Shown piece after piece: positions 37,556 to 45,851 of a DNA stretch of 64,000 bases. Origin of the DNA: Massilia sp. WG5 (GTDB taxonomy: Bacteria; Pseudomonadota; Gammaproteobacteria; Burkholderiales; Burkholderiaceae_D); contig NZ_CP012640.2 of the NCBI RefSeq assembly GCF_001412595.2, positions 4,464,001 to 4,528,000 of the forward strand. Direction: 5' to 3'. The first letter of the stretch is position 1. Each line of letters starts with the position of its first letter. The notes beneath the pieces were generated by a model, which saw only the letters and a list, made by a program, of their open reading frames with translations, did not search any database and was not told the origin of the DNA. The translations under genes were made by a program, and so were the position numbers.

Positions 37556-39961
37556 ATGCAATCCGTTTTAAATCAACAACCTGTGCTGCGCTTGAGCGCA
37601 ATCGCTCTCGCATGCCAACTGGCATGCTTCGCGGTCGCGGCCAACGCCCAAACTTCGACGCAGCAGAAGACTGATGCCGACGCAGGCCAGACCCGTGAAG
37701 TCGTCATCACCGGCAAGAAGATTGGTATGGGTTTGATGGTCACTGAGGATGCGCCGAAGGCACGTTCGACCATCACGGCAGAGGAACTGGAAAAGCAGCG
37801 TCCGACCGGCAACGCGTACGAAGCACTCGAGATGCTGCCGTCGGTGAACAGCTACAACTACGACGCGACCGGCCTGTTCGGTGGCGGCCTGAGCCTGCGC
37901 GGCTTCAACAGCGACCAGATCGGCGCGACCATCAATGGCGTGCCGGTCAACGACTCGGGTAACTTCGCCGTCTACCCGCAGGAATATGTCGATCAGGAAA
38001 ACACCTGCTCGGAATTCGTGACCCAGGGCTCGACCGACGTCGACTCGCCGCAAGTGGGCGCCTCGGGCGGTAACTTCGGCATCGTCACCTGCAAGCCGGA
38101 AGACAAGCAGCGCGTACGCGTGATGCAGACCTTCGGCCAGCTGAACATGCGCAAGTCCTTCGTGCGCTACGACACCGGCCTGCTCTCGGACAAGCGTTCG
38201 AAAGCATTCATTTCGTACTCGGCAGCCGACGCCGACAAGTGGAAGGGTGAAGGCTCGGCGCACCGCGAGCACATCGATGCCGGCTTCAACTACGACTGGG
38301 ACCGCTTCAACTACATCCACGCGACCCTGCTGTGGAACCGCGCGGTCAACAACAGCATCAACAACCTGACGCTGGCCGAAATCAACAAGAACGGTTACTA
38401 CTACGACACGTCGCCCACCTTCGTCGGTCACCTGACCCCGGTCAACGGCACCGTGCAGAAGGAATCGACCCAGACGCCGCCTTATTACGGCCTGTACAAC
38501 AACCCGTTCAAGAACGGCATCTTCTCGGCCATCGCGAAATTCCGCATCACCGATAACACCGACATCAAGATCGTGCCTTACTACTGGTACGGCTTCGGCA
38601 ACGGCGGCATCCAGCAGAAGGCCATGTCCGAGACCGGCTTCTACAACAAGGCCACCGGCAAGAACAACGCTGCGGTCGACCTGAACGGCGACGGCGACAC
38701 CCTCGACACCGTCCTGATGGCGAATGCCTCGGTCACGCATACCAAGCGTCCGGGCGTGACCACCTCGGTCATCCACCACCTGGGCAACCACGAAATCCTG
38801 GCCGGTTTCTGGTACGAGCGTGCAAACCACCAGCAGACCGGCCCGATGGTCCCGGTCTCGAACTACGGCGGCTACGACGTCTGGCTGCAGGAAAACGCGA
38901 TTCGCCGTCCGGACGGTACCTTCTACGAGAGCCGCGACAACCGCACCATCTCGACCGCTTACCAGCTGTTCCTGCAGGACACCATCAGCCTGCTCGACGA
39001 CAAGGCCTCGATCAACATCGGCGTGCGTAACCCGCACGTCAAGCGCGACGTGACCAACTTCGCCAGCGAAGCCAATACCGTCGGCACCTACCAGATCGCT
39101 CGTAGCTACACGACGCCGCTGCCGCAGTTCGGCGCGCGCTATCGCATCACCAACGACGACCAGATCTTCATGAGCATCGCCAAGAACATGAAGGCGCCGC
39201 CGAACTTCGTGTTCTCGAACCTGAACACCAACGTTCGCGTCATCAACGGCGTGCCGACGCTGAGCGGCGACGTGTCTGCGGAAACCTCGTGGAACACCGA
39301 CGTCGGCTACCGTCACCAGGACAGCAAGTACATCGCTACCCTGACCGTGTTCGGCGTGGACTTCAAGAACCGCCAGGTCAGCTACTTCGACCCGGTCAAC
39401 AACGCCTCGTTCTACACCAACGCTGGCAGCGTGAAGTCCAAGGGTTTCGAGATCGAAGCGAACAACATGCCGATCAACGGCTGGTCGCTGTACGGCTCGT
39501 TCGGCTACCTGAAGACCGAAGTTCAGGACAACATCAAGCTGAACGTGCCTGCCAACTCCGGTCTGACCGGTATCCTGCCGACCGCCGGCCTGAGCCTGCC
39601 GGGTTCGCCGCGCCTGAAGGGCGGCCTGTCGCTCGAGTACTCGCAGAACGCCTTCTGGGCACGTCTGAAGGCCAAGGCGACCAGCAAGCAGGAGTCGACC
39701 TTTGCTCACGACGAACCGGCTGCGCCTGGCTACACCCTCTTCGGTTTCGACGGCGGCTACACCTTCGCGAATTACGGCTTGCTCAAGCGTCCGAAGCTGA
39801 CCTTCAACGTCAGCAACATCACCAACAAGCAGTACCGCAATCCGGGTTCCGGCATCCCGAACTCGAACCCGATCCCGGGTGTTACCAACACCACCAGCGC
39901 ACTGCGTTACTACCTCGGCGCACCGCGCTTTGCATCGGTCACCTTCTCGGTCGACATCTGA
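37556..39961 (+). CDS. TonB-dependent outer-membrane receptor
   Basis: An 801-residue receptor with a signal peptide (cut near VAANAQ), a plug domain (from about residue 50, with EVVITGKKI as TonB-box-like start, LSLRGFNSDQIGATINGVPVND, and GASGGNFGIVT) and a large beta-barrel ending in FASVTFSVDI. The last residue is Ile instead of the usual Phe. The plug has two cysteines (NTCSEFV and VTCKPE) that could pair. It lies behind a Pho box and before a nucleotidase and a nuclease gene, so its ligand may be a nucleotide, oligonucleotide or another phosphate compound; this is inference. Iron import is the other common role. Confidence 0.9.
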   Translation: MQSVLNQQPVLRLSAIALACQLACFAVAANAQTSTQQKTDADAGQTREVVITGKKIGMGLMVTEDAPKARSTITAEELEKQRPTGNAYEALEMLPSVNSYNYDATGLFGGGLSLRGFNSDQIGATINGVPVNDSGNFAVYPQEYVDQENTCSEFVTQGSTDVDSPQVGASGGNFGIVTCKPEDKQRVRVMQTFGQLNMRKSFVRYDTGLLSDKRSKAFISYSAADADKWKGEGSAHREHIDAGFNYDWDRFNYIHATLLWNRAVNNSINNLTLAEINKNGYYYDTSPTFVGHLTPVNGTVQKESTQTPPYYGLYNNPFKNGIFSAIAKFRITDNTDIKIVPYYWYGFGNGGIQQKAMSETGFYNKATGKNNAAVDLNGDGDTLDTVLMANASVTHTKRPGVTTSVIHHLGNHEILAGFWYERANHQQTGPMVPVSNYGGYDVWLQENAIRRPDGTFYESRDNRTISTAYQLFLQDTISLLDDKASINIGVRNPHVKRDVTNFASEANTVGTYQIARSYTTPLPQFGARYRITNDDQIFMSIAKNMKAPPNFVFSNLNTNVRVINGVPTLSGDVSAETSWNTDVGYRHQDSKYIATLTVFGVDFKNRQVSYFDPVNNASFYTNAGSVKSKGFEIEANNMPINGWSLYGSFGYLKTEVQDNIKLNVPANSGLTGILPTAGLSLPGSPRLKGGLSLEYSQNAFWARLKAKATSKQESTFAHDEPAAPGYTLFGFDGGYTFANYGLLKRPKLTFNVSNITNKQYRNPGSGIPNSNPIPGVTNTTSALRYYLGAPRFASVTFSVDI

Positions 39962-39987
39962 TGTGAGGCTTGCGCCGGACGCGGCAG

Positions 39988-40016
39988 TTGAGCGTCTGGC
40001 GCAGTTCGCCGATAAT
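39988..40016 (+). promoter_or_regulatory. Candidate promoter of the 5'-nucleotidase gene
   Basis: TTGAGC (39988-39993) and GATAAT (40011-40016) are exactly 17 bases apart. A start near 40022 would be inside the 5' arm of the terminator that follows the receptor gene, so the new transcript would not carry the whole hairpin. It would allow expression of the nucleotidase and nuclease despite that terminator. Confidence 0.45.
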
Positions 40017-40017
40017 G

Positions 40018-40046
40018 AAACAGGCCTTCGGGCCTGTTTTTTTTGA
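40018..40046 (+). terminator. Intrinsic terminator after the TonB receptor
   Basis: AAACAGGCC (40018-40026), loop TTCG, GGCCTGTTT (40031-40039) and a run of T residues to 40044. It stands 57 bases after the receptor stop and 28 before the ATG of the nucleotidase. Confidence 0.9.
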
Positions 40047-40071
40047 TCCCTGCATTCGTATTGACATCCAC

Positions 40072-41763
40072 ATGGCCCTTCGTCTTCACACCGCAGCCCT
40101 GACCGTCGCGTTCACCTACCTGGCCGCCGGCTGCGCCACTGCCCCGCATCCGGCCTCCAGCCCTGTCGAACTCAATCTCGTCGCCATCAACGATTTCCAC
40201 GGCAACCTGGAGCCCAGCAAGTACAACTGGGCGCCCGCGGGCAGCGACAAGAAACAAACCATCCAGGCCGGCGGCATCGACGTCTTGATGGGCGCGCTGG
40301 ACGCCTTCCGCAAGGAAGACAAGGACCTGCTGTTCGTCGCCGCCGGCGACCTGGTCGGCGCCAGTCCGGCCATGTCCTCGATGTTCGCGGACGAGCCCAG
40401 CATCGAAGCGATGAACAGGATGGGCCTGGTCGCCAGCTCGCTCGGCAACCATGAGTTCGACCAGGGCAGCAAGGAACTGCTGCGCCAGCAGCACGGCGGC
40501 TGCGACTCGCCGCGTCCGGGCAAGGCCTGCCAGCTGTCGAAGGACTTCCGCGGCGCCGGTTTTACCTACCTCGCCACCAACGTGGTCGACGCACAGACCG
40601 GCAAGAACCTGGTGCCGGGCTGGCGCATCGTCGACGTCAAGGGCGTCAAGGTCGGCCTGGTCGGCGCGGTGCTGAAGGACACGCCGTCGGTGGCGGTGGC
40701 CTCGGCCATCAAGGGCCTGTCCTTCCTCGACGAAGCGGACTCGATCAACAAGTCCATTCCCGACATGCGCGCCCAGGGCGCCCAGGTGTTCGTGGTCCTG
40801 ATCCACGAGGGCGGCCATACCGGCGAGCCCTATGACAAAACATATTGCGACGGCCTGCAGGGACCGATCGTCGGCATCGTCAGGAAGCTCGATCCGGCGA
40901 TCCGCCTGGTCATCACCGGCCACTCGCACAAGGGTTACCTGTGCAAGGTCGACGGTCGCGTGGTCACCCAGGCCGACGCCGCGGGCCACCTGCTGTCGCG
41001 CATCAAAATGACCGTGGAGCCGGACAGCGGCCGCGTCGACGACATCCAGGTCCGCAACGTGGTGATGACGCCGCAGGCGTTTACGCCGGACGCGCAGATG
41101 GCTGCCTACCTGCGCGACGTGCGCGCGCGCAGCACCGCGGAACTGGCGAAGCCGGTCGCGCGCATCGCCGCTGCAAGCGTGCCGCGCAAGGAAAGCGAAG
41201 CGGGCGAGTCGCCGCTGGGCGACGTGATCGCCGACGCCGTGGTGGCCGCCACGCGCGGGCAGGGCGTCCAGCTCGGCTTCATGAATCCGGGCGGCATCCG
41301 CAAGGACCTGGAAGCGGGCGAGGGTGGAGTGGTCAGCTTCGGCCAGGCCCAGGCCGTTCTCCCCTTCGGCAATACCCTGGTGGTGCTGGACATCACGGGC
41401 GCCCAGCTGCGCACCATGCTCGAACAGCAGTGGGACCGCCCCGGCAACGACCGCTACACGCTGCAGGTGTCGAGCGGCCTGTCCTATGCCTGGGACAGCA
41501 CCCGTCCGGTCGGCCAGCGCCTGGTGCCGGGCAGCCTGAAGGTGGACGGCAAGCCGGTCGACGAGGGCAGGACCTACCGCATCGTGGCCAACAACTTCCT
41601 GGCCGACGGCGGCGACAACTTCCCGGTGCTGGCCAAGGGCATCAACCGCCAGGACACCGGCATGCGCGACCTCGACGCCCTGGTCGCCTACCTGAAACAA
41701 CATCCTGAGATCGGCGCATCCTCGCTGGCCGCGCCGCAGGCCCGTATCAACAAGGTGCGCTGA
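40072..41763 (+). CDS. Lipoprotein 5'-nucleotidase / metallophosphatase
   Basis: A 563-residue lipoprotein: the signal ends in YLAAGCATAP, with Cys18 as lipidation site. Next comes a calcineurin-like phosphatase domain (LVAINDFHGNLEPS, FVAAGDLVGASPAMS, SLGNHEFDQGSKELL, LVITGHSHKGYLCKV), then a 5'-nucleotidase C-terminal domain (GFMNPGGIRKDL, FGNTLVVLDITGAQLR, and substrate stacking region NNFLADGGDNFPVL). It should hydrolyse nucleotides to nucleosides and phosphate in the periplasm or at the outer membrane, as UshA does. The ATG giving MALRLHTAALTV was chosen because it begins a proper signal. The S1/P1 nuclease gene follows after 28 bases. Confidence 0.92.
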   Translation: MALRLHTAALTVAFTYLAAGCATAPHPASSPVELNLVAINDFHGNLEPSKYNWAPAGSDKKQTIQAGGIDVLMGALDAFRKEDKDLLFVAAGDLVGASPAMSSMFADEPSIEAMNRMGLVASSLGNHEFDQGSKELLRQQHGGCDSPRPGKACQLSKDFRGAGFTYLATNVVDAQTGKNLVPGWRIVDVKGVKVGLVGAVLKDTPSVAVASAIKGLSFLDEADSINKSIPDMRAQGAQVFVVLIHEGGHTGEPYDKTYCDGLQGPIVGIVRKLDPAIRLVITGHSHKGYLCKVDGRVVTQADAAGHLLSRIKMTVEPDSGRVDDIQVRNVVMTPQAFTPDAQMAAYLRDVRARSTAELAKPVARIAAASVPRKESEAGESPLGDVIADAVVAATRGQGVQLGFMNPGGIRKDLEAGEGGVVSFGQAQAVLPFGNTLVVLDITGAQLRTMLEQQWDRPGNDRYTLQVSSGLSYAWDSTRPVGQRLVPGSLKVDGKPVDEGRTYRIVANNFLADGGDNFPVLAKGINRQDTGMRDLDALVAYLKQHPEIGASSLAAPQARINKVR

Positions 41764-41791
41764 AACGCACATGTCCCGACAAGGAACCATC

Positions 41792-42853
41792 ATGAAGAAA
41801 CTCGCTTGTGTACTCGCGCTGGCAGGCGCCTTCGCCTCGGCGAATGCGCTCGCCTGGGGCAACGACGGCCACCGCGCGGTCGGCGCCATCGCCGATAAAC
41901 TGATCAAGGGCAGCAAGGCCGAACAGCAGGTCAAGGCCATCCTGCTGCCGGGCGAAACCCTGGAATCGGTCGCCACCTGGCCGGACTGCGTGAAGGGCAA
42001 CTGGTGCGGCCCGCAGACCCCCGACATGGTCGAGTACGTAAACGCCAACCCGAAGCACAGCGAGTACCACTACACCGACGTGCCGTTCCAGCTGGACCAC
42101 TACCATGACGGCGCGGCCGGCACCGCCGACGACGACATCGTGCAGACCCTGAAGCAGGCGATCGCCGTCCTGCAGGGCAAGGACACCCCGGCCACCAACC
42201 CGCACAAGTTCACCCCGCGCCAGGCCCTGATCCTGATCACCCACATGACCGGCGACATCCACCAGCCGCTGCACGTGGGCGCCGCCTTCGTCAACAAGGA
42301 CGGCAAGTTCGTGGTGCCGAAGACCAAGGCCGAGATCGACGAGACCGCCGTCTTCGATTCGCGCGGCGGCAATAATTTCCTGATGGACGACGAGAAGCTC
42401 ACCGGCCTGGTCGCCAAGCTGTCCGACGTCATCCCGCAGGAAGAGGCGAAGCCGATCAAGGAAGGCGTGCCGAAGGCGCTGACCAAGCCCTTCCACTCCT
42501 ACTGGGACAGCACCACCGTCAACTACGCCTTCCGCCGCATCCGCACCAGGACCCCGGACCAGTTCGCGCAGGCCGCGATCGACGGCAAGCCGGTGATCGC
42601 TTCCGCCACGGGCGCGCTGGCGACCTGGCCCTACCAATGGGCGGACGATGCGCTGGCGGTGTCGAAGCAGGCCTTCGACGGCGTCACCGTCGGCAAGATC
42701 ACCCAGCAGACCAGCAAGAAGGGCGAGACCTATTACACCTGGAACCTGGAAGTGCCGCAGAACTACCCGGTGCCGAGCTCGGCGATCGCCAAGACCCAGC
42801 TGATCAAGGGCGGGTATCACCTGGCGCAGCTGCTGCAGGCAATTTACCAATAA
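41792..42853 (+). CDS. Exported S1/P1-type nuclease
   Basis: A 353-residue phospholipase C/P1-nuclease family protein. The signal peptide is cut after ASANALA, so Trp is the first mature residue, as required because its amino group binds zinc. Other zinc ligands are in WGNDGHRAVGAIAD (His), the YHYTDVPF stretch (His, Asp), LILITHMTGDIHQPLHVG (His, Asp, His) and NNFLMDDEK with FHSYWDSTTVN (His, Asp region). Such enzymes cut single-stranded RNA and DNA to 5'-nucleotides and remove 3'-phosphates. AAGGAACC precedes the ATG. With the nucleotidase just upstream it forms a two-step nucleic acid scavenging pair. Confidence 0.93.
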   Translation: MKKLACVLALAGAFASANALAWGNDGHRAVGAIADKLIKGSKAEQQVKAILLPGETLESVATWPDCVKGNWCGPQTPDMVEYVNANPKHSEYHYTDVPFQLDHYHDGAAGTADDDIVQTLKQAIAVLQGKDTPATNPHKFTPRQALILITHMTGDIHQPLHVGAAFVNKDGKFVVPKTKAEIDETAVFDSRGGNNFLMDDEKLTGLVAKLSDVIPQEEAKPIKEGVPKALTKPFHSYWDSTTVNYAFRRIRTRTPDQFAQAAIDGKPVIASATGALATWPYQWADDALAVSKQAFDGVTVGKITQQTSKKGETYYTWNLEVPQNYPVPSSAIAKTQLIKGGYHLAQLLQAIYQ

Positions 42854-42856
42854 TGT

Positions 42857-42904
42857 TCGCGTGGGGTGATTGATGCCGGGGGCATCGATCACGTGCCCAC
42901 GCGA
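42857..42904 (+). other. Long two-part hairpin after the nuclease gene
   Basis: The outer 9-bp stem (TCGCGTGGG with CCCACGCGA) and an inner 11-bp stem (TGATTGATGCC with GGCATCGATCA, one G-U pair) give a near-continuous rod with a GGG loop. It starts 4 bases after the stop. No T-run follows, so it could protect the 3' end or terminate with Rho help instead of acting as an intrinsic terminator. Confidence 0.75.
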
Positions 42905-42950
42905 TGCGACGCTTGCGCCACCTGCTCATGCGCGCCGCTAGAATGGCGCC

Positions 42951-43793
42951 ATGCGCACATACTCCTACCTCACCCTCGCGGCCGCCAGCCTGCTGCCCGC
43001 CCTCGCTTCCGCCCAGGCCCGGCCCCCCGAGCGCGACTTGCCGCTCTGGGAAGCCGGCATCGGCGCCGCCGCCTTCAGCACGCCAGCCTACCCGGGCGCG
43101 GACGATCGCTCGAACCGCGGCCTGGTCCTGCCTTACCTGATCTACCGCGGCAAGGTCTTCCGCGCCGACCAGAACGGCATCGGCGCGCGCCTGCTGAATA
43201 CCGACAAGCTCGAATTCGACGTCGGCTTCGCCGGTTCCTTGCCCGCGCATTCGAACGACGTCGACGCGCGGCGCGGCATGCCGGACCTCGGCACCCTGGT
43301 CGAATTCGGCCCGCGCGTGAAGTACAAGTTCGCCGACCTGGGCGAGCGGGGACGGCTGCGCTTCGAGCTGCCGCTGCGCGCCGTGATCGAGGCGAGGAGC
43401 GGGCTTCGGCGCCAGGGCTGGACCATGGAGCCGCGCCTGGTATGGGAGAAGCGGGGGGAAGCGGCGCGCTGGACCATGGAAGCCCAGTTGGGCGCCGTGT
43501 TCGGCGACGGCCGCATCAACCGCTATTTCTATGAAGTGCAGCCGCAGTATGCGACCGCCGAGCGGCCGGCCTACCACGCGGACAGCGGCCTGATGCTGGT
43601 GCGTACGGGGCTGTTCGGCACCTACAAGCTGAACCCGGACCTGCGCCTGTTCGGCTTCGTGCGCTATGAAACGTATGCGGGGGCGGCGAACCGGGACAGT
43701 CCGCTGATGAAACGCTCGACGGGAACGTCAGCGGGAATAGGTCTTGCGTGGACCTTCGCGCGCTCGGCGGAGCGAGCGCGCGCGGCTGAATGA
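42951..43793 (+). CDS. MipA/OmpV-family outer-membrane protein
   Basis: A 280-residue outer-membrane protein: signal peptide (cut after LASAQA), then amphipathic beta strands. The family marks are LPLWEAGIGAAAFSTPAYPGADD, LVLPYLIYRGKVFRAD and the barrel end GTSAGIGLAWTFAR. E. coli MipA holds a murein synthase and hydrolase together and has been linked to antibiotic and DNA uptake in others; here the role is unknown. It follows the nuclease gene by 97 bases but a hairpin lies between. Eight C-terminal residues after the barrel (SAERARAAE) are unusual. The stop abuts the convergent permease gene. Confidence 0.85.
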   Translation: MRTYSYLTLAAASLLPALASAQARPPERDLPLWEAGIGAAAFSTPAYPGADDRSNRGLVLPYLIYRGKVFRADQNGIGARLLNTDKLEFDVGFAGSLPAHSNDVDARRGMPDLGTLVEFGPRVKYKFADLGERGRLRFELPLRAVIEARSGLRRQGWTMEPRLVWEKRGEAARWTMEAQLGAVFGDGRINRYFYEVQPQYATAERPAYHADSGLMLVRTGLFGTYKLNPDLRLFGFVRYETYAGAANRDSPLMKRSTGTSAGIGLAWTFARSAERARAAE

Positions 43794-44759
43794 TCAGCGG
43801 GATTTGACGAATGGCTTGCCGATCGCCTTCGGCGCCACCGACTTAGCCATCAGGCCGGCCAGCACGACGACGGTCACGACATACGGGATCATCTGGACCA
43901 GCGAGCCCGGGATGCTGCCGATCACCGGCAGGTCGACGCCTTCGAGCTGGATCTGGATCGCGCCGAACATGCCGAACATCAGGCAGCCCAGCACCGTGTG
44001 CAGCGGACGCCAGTTGCCGAACACGAGGGTCGTCAGCGCCAGGTAGCCGGCGCCGGCCGACATGTCGCGCAGGAAGAAGCCGCTCTGGACGATGGCCAGG
44101 TAGGCCCCCGAGAACGAGCACAGCACGCCGGCCACCAGCATCGCCGCGTAGCGGGTGCGCTCGACCGAGACGCCGGCGGCGTCGGCGGCGTGCGGGTTCT
44201 CTCCGCAGGCGCGCAGGCGCAGGCCGAAGCGGCTGTGGTAGAGCACCCAGTGCACGATGGGGACCAGCAGGAAGGCCAGGTACACCAGCGCCGACTGGCC
44301 GCCGATCACGTGGCCGTACAGCCAGCCGATCACCGGGATCTTGTCCAGCGCATCGGTGCCGGGCAGGATGATGTCGAACAGGCGCGCCTCGCGCAGGTCC
44401 GGGGTGCGGCCGCCTTCATGGAAGAAGAACTGCGCCAGCACGAAGGTCAGGCCGCTCATGGCGATGTTGATCGCGATGCCGCACACCAGCTGGTTGCCCT
44501 TCTGGGTGATCGAGACGAAGGCCTGGACCATGGCCAGCGCGACCGACACGGCGATGCCGGCCAGAATGCCGAGCCACGGATTCTGCGTGACGTAGGCGAC
44601 CGACGCCGAGACGAAGGCCGAGGCCAGGATCTTGCCTTCGAGGCCGATGTCGACCACGCCGGAGCGTTCGGCGAACAGGCCGGCCATGGCGGCGAACATC
44701 AGCACCGGCGCGTTGCGGATCGTGGAGACCACGATGCTGGCGATGTGAAAGTCTTCCAT
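43794..44759 (-). CDS. Nucleoside ABC transporter permease 2
   Basis: A 321-residue inner-membrane permease of the BPD_transp_2 family with about nine hydrophobic segments. NAPVLMFAAMAGLFAERSGVVDIGLEGKILASAF at the start and LRACGENPHAADAAGVSVERTRYAAMLVAGVL near residue 195 are typical of the BMP-linked nucleoside systems (NupQ/YufQ-like). It ends the four-gene set substrate-binding protein, ATPase and two permeases. Its ATG comes directly after the stop of the other permease gene. Purine nucleosides are the likely substrates from the family. Confidence 0.92.
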   Translation of the reverse strand: MEDFHIASIVVSTIRNAPVLMFAAMAGLFAERSGVVDIGLEGKILASAFVSASVAYVTQNPWLGILAGIAVSVALAMVQAFVSITQKGNQLVCGIAINIAMSGLTFVLAQFFFHEGGRTPDLREARLFDIILPGTDALDKIPVIGWLYGHVIGGQSALVYLAFLLVPIVHWVLYHSRFGLRLRACGENPHAADAAGVSVERTRYAAMLVAGVLCSFSGAYLAIVQSGFFLRDMSAGAGYLALTTLVFGNWRPLHTVLGCLMFGMFGAIQIQLEGVDLPVIGSIPGSLVQMIPYVVTVVVLAGLMAKSVAPKAIGKPFVKSR

Positions 44760-45851
44760 TTATGCTTCCTTGCTGGTGCGGTTCAGGTTGATCAGTTTCA
44801 GCAGCGCCGGCGCGTAGAAGTTTTCCATTGCGCCGCAGAAGAGGATGATCAGGCCCTGGATGAAGATGAAGGTCTCCTGCGGGATGTTCGGCTTCACGAG
44901 CGACAGGTCGAAGCCGCCCTGAATCAGCGCGCCGAACAGCACCGACGAGAAGAAGATGCCGACCGGGTGCTGGCGGCCCATCAGCGCGATCGCGATGCCG
45001 ACGAAGCCGGCGCCGGCCGGGAAGTTCAGCGACAGGTAATGGGTCGAGCCCATCACCGAGTTGACCGCGCCGAGGCCGGCCAGGGCGCCCGACACCAGCA
45101 TGGTGACGATGATCATGCGGTCGATCTTCACGCCGGCATAGTGGGCGGCGTGGGCGTTCAAGCCGGTCGCGCGCAGCTTGTAGCCCCACGAGGAGCGCCA
45201 CACCATCACGCCGTACAGGACCAGGGCGGCGATCGCCAGCAGGAAGCTGATGTTCAGCGGGGTGTCGCCGAACACCGGGAACAGCTTGTTCAGCAGCGGC
45301 AGGGCGGCGCTGTCGGCGAACACGCGCGAGGCCGGGTTCTGCTGGCCTTCCGGGATCATCTTCAGGATCACGTAGTTCATCAGGCTGGCGGCGATGAAGT
45401 TGAACATGATGGTCGTGACCACCACGTGGCTGCCGCGCTTGGCCTGCAGGTAGCCGGGCAGGAAGGACCACAGCGCGCCGAACAGCGCGGCGCCTCCCAT
45501 CGCGACCGGGATCATCAGCCAGCCGGGCAGGTGCGCATCGAAGGCCAGCACGGCCAGCGTCAGGCCGAGGCCGCCGACATACATCTGGCCTTCGGCGCCG
45601 ATGTTGAACAGGCCGGCCTGCATCGCGATCGACACCGCCAGGCCGGCGAAGATGAAGGTCGAGGCGTAGAACAGGGTATAGCCCAGGCCTTCCGGATCGA
45701 GGATGGCGCTGTCGACCAGGATGCGCAGCGATTCCGACGGGCTTTCGCCGAGCAGGTGGATCACCAGTCCCGCCACCAGCAGCGCCGACAGCAGGTTCAG
45801 GATGGGCAGGGCGAAACCGGTCGCCCAGCGTGGGAGTTCAGTCTTTTTCAT
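44760..45851 (-). CDS. Nucleoside ABC transporter permease 1
   Basis: A 363-residue permease of the BPD_transp_2 type with about nine hydrophobic segments (NupP/YufP-like). Family marks are LFNIGAEGQMYVGGLGLT near residue 85, KRGSHVVVTTIMFNFIAASLMNYV near 138 and YKLRATGLNAHAAHYAGVKIDRM near 214. The start overlaps the stop of the ATPase gene by four bases (ATGA), so translation is coupled. The two permeases form the membrane channel of the nucleoside importer. Confidence 0.92.
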   Translation of the reverse strand: MKKTELPRWATGFALPILNLLSALLVAGLVIHLLGESPSESLRILVDSAILDPEGLGYTLFYASTFIFAGLAVSIAMQAGLFNIGAEGQMYVGGLGLTLAVLAFDAHLPGWLMIPVAMGGAALFGALWSFLPGYLQAKRGSHVVVTTIMFNFIAASLMNYVILKMIPEGQQNPASRVFADSAALPLLNKLFPVFGDTPLNISFLLAIAALVLYGVMVWRSSWGYKLRATGLNAHAAHYAGVKIDRMIIVTMLVSGALAGLGAVNSVMGSTHYLSLNFPAGAGFVGIAIALMGRQHPVGIFFSSVLFGALIQGGFDLSLVKPNIPQETFIFIQGLIILFCGAMENFYAPALLKLINLNRTSKEA

